DNA of 64,000 bases from Gnetum montanum. Its lineage: Eukaryota; Streptophyta; Gnetopsida; Gnetales; Gnetaceae. The stretch covers positions 993,112 through 1,057,111 of the forward strand of contig MNCI01005810.1 of NCBI GenBank assembly GCA_015680685.1, given 5' to 3'. Position 1 is the first letter of the stretch; each line of letters begins with the position of its first letter. The notes beneath the pieces were generated by a model, which saw only the letters and a list, made by a program, of their open reading frames with translations, did no database searches and was not told where the DNA came from. Below, piece after piece: positions 59,505 through 64,000 of this stretch. The position numbers and the translations under genes are program-made.

Positions 59505-59590
59505 ATGGGGCATTCAAACTAGCTGATATGAATGACAATGAGTTTGCAAATCCTGTCAACCACTTGTACCTCAAGCCATACTACGTTTGA
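59505..59590 (+). pseudogene. pol: C-terminal end of element D pol
   Basis: After the duplicated ATGGG the frame reads GAFKLADMNDNEF...HLYLKPYYV and stops at 59588-59590. It continues the integrase interrupted at 51509 (ENG/GAFKL). Such HLK.YY ends are usual for gypsy pol. Confidence 0.9.
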
Positions 59591-59599
59591 CATAAAGGA

Positions 59600-59975
59600 G
59601 TACAACAGACATAAACCAAGGTAAGCAGAACGTCCGCTATGACGTAAAACTACCACAGAATGTCCACTACAACATAAAACTAGCATAAAACATCCACTAT
59701 GATGTAAAACTAGCACAGATAGTATGCTATGACTATAAAATGGCACAGAACATATGCTATGATGTTAAACTGACACAACACATCCTTGGGCTATGACATA
59801 AAACTAGCACCCACAACACGATCCACTATGACCTTAAACTAGCCATCCACCATTTGCTACGACATCAAACTAGCACAATGGTCTTCCAGGACCTTAAACT
59901 GGCATATCATGGTCTACTAGGACCTTAAACTAGCATATTTGATGGTCTACTAAGACCTTAAACTAGGTTTGCAGT
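59600..59975. repeat. AGACCTTAAACTAGC motif array of element D, third copy
   Basis: Ten or more spaced copies of TCCRCTATGACRTAAAACTAGCAC or GGTCTACTAAGACCTTAAAC, directly after the pol stop. The unit spacing is about 25-45 bp. The first copies carry a variant (GACGTAAAAC), the last ones the form found at 47780-48040. Confidence 0.85.
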
Positions 59976-61800
59976 GTAATGCCTCCTGTCTCACACATGC
60001 GACATCATAAACAAGCGAGTGTGCATAGTTTCAAACTTCCTGGACAACATGGGGTGGGGCGTTGTAGTTCCAGAATGAAGTTCACATCGTCAAGGAAAAA
60101 CCCTCTGGAACACATGCAGTGTCATCGCCCCTAGCATCTTGCTGATCTTTTGGAAATGTCGTTTGACATCTTGTTAGCCTTTTGGAGCTACTGCTACCAT
60201 AGCCAATCATCTTGGTTATAGCTCTTACTATCAGGACCTGTAGTTGGAGTCCTAGCACTATTATGGCCTAGCCACAAGGTTGCCATCCTTCAACCCTTAC
60301 CATCGTCTAAGTCCAAAAGGCATTCAGTTGTTAGGCTTCTCACTTTGCAGCTAGATTGCATGATGTTTGCCTTGGGCAGGGAATCCTGAGCACCTGCATC
60401 ACCACTGCTCCTAGCCTCTTTAGTGCTAACCTCTCCAGCCTATCATTGCCAGAACCTGTGTTGGCCTTCTTGCTTTGGACATTGCACATGTTAGACATAA
60501 CACTTGCCACTCTGGCAATGTCTTGAGCAAGTAAAACTTTGCCCTCATTTCACTTGATGGTAGTTTTTTCTAGTTTTCTTTCTGTTGTGTTCATAGGATA
60601 AAAGCCAAGATGGTGTCGTTCAGTGATGCATTTCACCATGACGGCAAATCACAACATTACTCCAAAGTATCTGCTTTGATTAGCCTAGCTACTTGAGAGT
60701 GCATACCCTCCCTTCAGCCAACTGAATCTCCATTCCATATGGTTATGATTTCTCACATTCCCTTTACAAGCTTTCTGAATGCACAAAAAGCCCTTTCACA
60801 TGCCCAACCCCAAGTCCATGATGGATGTAACACAACTCATCCCATGGGAAGCATTTGTAGGTAGGTAAAAGCCCCACATGGACCCCACATAACTCATCTT
60901 GGGGAGGAAACACCTATCCTACAACAAAAACAAGATTTTCTACAAGTGAATGTGGGTGTGTAGCAAAAGAAAAGCACAAAAAAAAGCAAAAGAAAAAAAA
61001 TGCAAAAAAAAAGGAAAAAAGTAAAAATAGTGCCTAAAACAAATGGCACAAAAGCTACTTTGTAATCATTCTGGCCCATAAATCGACCATCTCTAAGAAC
61101 TTCGGTGAGAGTTCAAAAGCCAAAGGCAAAGACACCCATGTGTGATGACTCCCTCATAAGCATTCTGACGAGGGATTACACTATAGCAATAGTTATCATG
61201 GCATTGCATTCTACATCCTTTCTTCCTTGAACCTATTCCTGCAAATCCATCCCTTGCCCCCTATCCTACATCATCCTCAAAGCACTCTCAAATATAGAGA
61301 AGTCTCATCCAAGTGGGCATTGAAGAGCAATGTTGGCGTCTTGTTCCTCATGGTGTTTCGTATTCTTTGTCGATGTCTCTTGGGCAAATTCGTTAGACGT
61401 CAACAAAGAGGGCCCATTGAAATGCCATAAATTTCAGGGCTCATGATTTAGCAATCCTAGAATTTGGGCAAGGATCCTTGCAAGCATGATGTCACAATGG
61501 ACCGTGCAGACAACGTGGCACCCTAGAAGTCCTAATGTCTACAAAGTCACTTTTGAGCTTGCCTGCCACCCTCCATAGCATAGTCAACGTGGCACCTAGT
61601 CATGAGGCCAACTTGCATAAAAAAGGCACTAGGGGTAGACTATACAGTCTGATAAATTTTCTATCACCCGGCCTAATAGGCTTGCTACACCCTCGAGCTT
61701 GCCTAGCTTGACACTTGACCTAGTTGAAGGTCTACCCAAGGACCATGCTAGGAGCTATTGAAGGTGTTTAGGATGGACTAAATAGTTTGGCAAGTTTTCT
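59976..61800. other. Non-coding 3' region of element D, first part
   Basis: I see no conserved gene. Short phrases with a TTGCC/GGCAA flavour and an A-rich stretch (60965-61030) occur. Small ORFs at 61227-61430 and 60894-61079 show no family features. Confidence 0.5.
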
Positions 61801-62660
61801 AACCGCAGGAACCTAGTATGCTATTCTACGCTACGCTACGCTGCATGGTGTAGAAGGCCTTGAGGAGACTGATCGGGCACCAAAGAGGTAGATTGACACT
61901 AATTCAGCTCCACAGGGTACCTACCTCATTTCATCCTTAAAGCATGAGCAACATGATGCAGAAAAATGTGGTAGATTTCATTAGAAATCATCTCAATTTA
62001 AGTGCTACGCTACACAACGTAGTAGGGTTTCACTATGGCTACAATCCTACTCAAATTGCTCTGATGGAATAAACATAATTGCCCATGTTTCAACTATCAA
62101 AAATTCTTACTCTGTTGTCATGCTAGGACATGACTAACATTTTGTGACAAAATGATTGTGAAGTAAGTTAGAATTGAAGCCAAACTAGGTGCTACGCTCT
62201 GCTACGCTATGCTACGCTACGCAACATAGCACAACATAGCAGGGATAGAACACATGAAGGTCCTTTGCCAAGTGGTTCCAGCAAAAGAATTACACTTGAC
62301 CATGCTCTGGCCTCCAAGACTGCCTGTCCCACTTCACCCTTGGGTTTCAAGAGAAGCTTCTTGCTAAAGAATTGAAGATCAAAATAGGAATTCATGTCAC
62401 ATTGGCTGCTACACCATGCTATGCTACATAGCATAGCACAGCTTAGCAAGGACATAAAGCATGAAAGTGTCCCAAGGATGAACTCTATAGGTCCTAGGAC
62501 CTTTCAACATGGAAGGTAAGGTTGCCAATTGTAGAATTTTCTTACTTAGCCAGGCCTCAAAGGTATGCTTTTAGTTTTCAGGTAAGATTTAATTCACGAC
62601 TAGTGACTATGCTACGCTATGCTACGTAGCATAGCATAGCGTAGCATGCTTGTGTTCACG
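61801..62660. repeat. GCTACGTAGC palindrome clusters in the 3' region of element D
   Basis: Clusters at about 61826-61850 (TTCTACGCTACGCTACGCTG), 62000-62025, 62190-62245, 62405-62440 and 62608-62650. The last is a long palindrome: GCTACGCTATGCTACGTAGC followed by ATAGCATAGCGTAGC. They are spaced about 180-210 bp apart. Confidence 0.8.
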
Positions 62661-62921
62661 CTATAATGATACACTAAGCAACGTAAGTAGTGTAACACTC
62701 ATGTAGAAGCATCAGGACATCTTTGGTTAGCCCCAAAACTTGTTGACAATGGTCACCTCTGACTCGACATCTCTTCAACAGATAGGATCAGCAAGTTTGC
62801 TTCATTTTGCACCTCCCTGTTGATTCCGAAAGTTGTCCCTACGCTTGACCCTGCTTGCAAGAGTAGGAAAGACATAGTCCTAGAGCACAGGATCCACTTT
62901 GCATTCATTGTTGGCATTTTT

Positions 62922-63783
62922 TGTAACAAACATGGTAGTTCCCTGGGTTTTGGCACACGCAACTTGAACAGCATGGTCACAGCAAAGCAGGTTTCACATT
63001 CAGCATTACATTTGTAGCGTAGCACTACACAATAGTTTGGCACATTCATGATTGCACCATATGGGACCCAGGACACGTGGCATCCAAACCACATCTCTCT
63101 CCCACTTTTGGCCCTATAAATACCCCAGTGAACAACATTCAAATGATTGGCTTTTTACATTGTTGGCTTTTGCAATCACCTTTGGAAGTTGGGTTTTTGG
63201 TTGGCTTCTGGCATTTTCTGGCTTTTGGACTTGGCTTTCTTGTGATTAGCATTTTAGCATTTTGGCTCTAGCAAAGAGACTAGCAAGCGGAAGGTTAACA
63301 AGTAGCAAACCCTAGTAGTAGCACCTCCTGATCTCTTCTAGCCCAGCAAGCACGAGCTCATTAGTCCCTGTTAGCAAACCACTAGTAGCAGTCCAAGATC
63401 TATGATCATACTATTCTGTTGTAAGCTATGCCTATCCACACTGTGCATTAGTTGTACACTTTCTAGCCAAACAAAGATCAAATCCATCGATCTTGGGGCA
63501 GTGCACTCTCTCACTCAAGCCTGCTTCATTTTGTTTTGCTGGCATCATATTTTGCATCATTGCTTATCAGTTTATGTTTATCACTTAAGTTATATATAAC
63601 ATCTTTGAAACAATTGTTTATGGAAGGTTATTATACACCGATTAAGTCCCTGTTTGATCGACTAGACCATTTAGGGCACCCCATTTTTGTTTACTCCAGC
63701 ATGGCCCTCGCGTGGATCCAAGGTTAGGCTGTATGCTCGGTAGCCTCTTAGTGTTCTAGCCACTGATGCTTTTGATTGCTACA
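62922..63783 (+). mobile_element. 3' LTR of element D
   Basis: 862 bp, aligned with 37325-38199. TATAAATA at 63115-63122. A GTAGCGTAGCACTAC word occurs at 63016-63030. It ends GATTGCTACA, after which homology to the 5' copy stops. No obvious polypurine tract directly precedes it; the nearest purine-rich stretch is near 62858-62872. Confidence 0.85.
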
Positions 63784-64000
63784 ATATCCTCCTATCATTA
63801 ATTCTTTTTTTTAATACCACAACTTCCTCTCATAGGGATTCATTAGACCCCTTTAGCTCCCATGAAGTTTTTGCACACAACATTGCTAGATTAGTAGTAG
63901 TCTTGTAGAACTTCAAGGGTATACTAGATATGTTAGAGGGAAGCTTAGGCAAGGAGTCTATATCCATGTCTCTACTGGGGTTACACTCCACAAAAGACAC
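63784..64000 (-). pseudogene. Fragment resuming element G, possible antisense-gene exon
   Basis: After D's right LTR, element G should continue. On the minus strand 64000 to about 63795 is an open frame with one stop, reading MDIDSLPKLPSN, then TSWELKGSNESL, EEVVVLKK, a coiled-coil-like pattern. In D the corresponding place holds the last exons of the antisense gene, which also have a coiled-coil-like stretch. Sequence similarity is too low to be sure. Confidence 0.25.

Larger units (their letters stand above)
37325..63783 (+). mobile_element. Element D: giant Tat/Ogre-like Ty3/gypsy element with an antisense gene
   Basis: It spans 26.5 kb, or about 18.5 kb without element C. Order: LTR, primer site, leader with GTAGC palindromes, gag, protease, motif array, antisense spliced gene (43154-47586), motif array, RT, RNase H, a second archaeal-type RNase H, integrase (split by C), motif array, long 3' region with GTAGC palindromes, LTR. 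The second RNase H (TNNLAEYEGLL...GDS) is a hallmark of the Tat lineage. Ends are set by where LTR homology stops (37325, 38199, 62922, 63783). I found no convincing target duplication. Confidence 0.82.

Noticed and set aside
60894-61430. Short ORFs in D's 3' region as genes
   Set aside because: One is the complement of an A-rich run and the other has no family features or counterpart in G.
37319-63788. Target duplication for element D
   Set aside because: The bases before 37325 (AATAA) and after 63783 (ATATC) do not match. Shifting the ends by a few bases does not give a convincing pair.

Overview
This window is repeat-filled nuclear DNA of a seed plant. I find no host gene, tRNA, rRNA or CRISPR array. 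It is a stack of Ty3/gypsy LTR retrotransposons nested in one another. The evidence is plant-type gypsy protease, RT, RNase H and integrase remnants, a tRNA-Asp-type primer site, LTRs with TATA boxes, polypurine tracts, 5-bp target duplications, and GT-AG introns. Most reading frames carry stops and frameshifts, so the copies are old. I cannot name the species. Single Ns at 34313, 56473 and 59256 look like closed assembly gaps.

Layout, left to right. 1-5568: spliced gene-like unit F (+), with a solo LTR (3713-4540) inserted in it. 5577-22994: element A (-), an Athila-like element with gag, protease, RT, RNase H, integrase and then a further ORF (ORF2) with its own promoter-like region. A is interrupted by element E (8857-14701, +), a gag-plus-ORF2 element without pol. 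22995-30854: element B (-), a relative of A inserted in A's leader. 30855-37324, resuming at 63784: element G (+), a Tat-like element inserted in B's pol. 37325-63783: element D (+), a giant Tat/Ogre-like element inserted in G. 51510-59504: element C (-), a gag-plus-ORF2 element inserted 28 codons (stop included) before the end of D's pol. Insertion order: A into F; E and B into A; G into B; D into G; C into D.

How the parts work together. A and B could supply protease, RT and integrase in trans to E and C, which keep LTRs, primer site, polypurine tract, gag and ORF2 but have no pol. Every member of this family keeps ORF2 in the env-like position.

The two most unusual systems are these. (1) In A, B and C a palindromic motif stands upstream of the LTR TATA box. 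The same element-specific motif recurs at an internal TATA box upstream of ORF2. The motif differs between elements but matches within each: GCGATATCGC in C, GATATTAGG units in B, ATGCATCGATGCAT-like in A. (2) D carries, between protease and RT, a complete antisense transcription unit: a TATA box, a basic first exon, a long palindrome-rich intron, and at least five short GT-AG introns, several of which restore the reading frame exactly. Gene F at the window start is a diverged relative of that antisense gene. Both share a short stretch resembling the start of FCP1/CTD-phosphatase (HAD) domains, with the catalytic Asp replaced.
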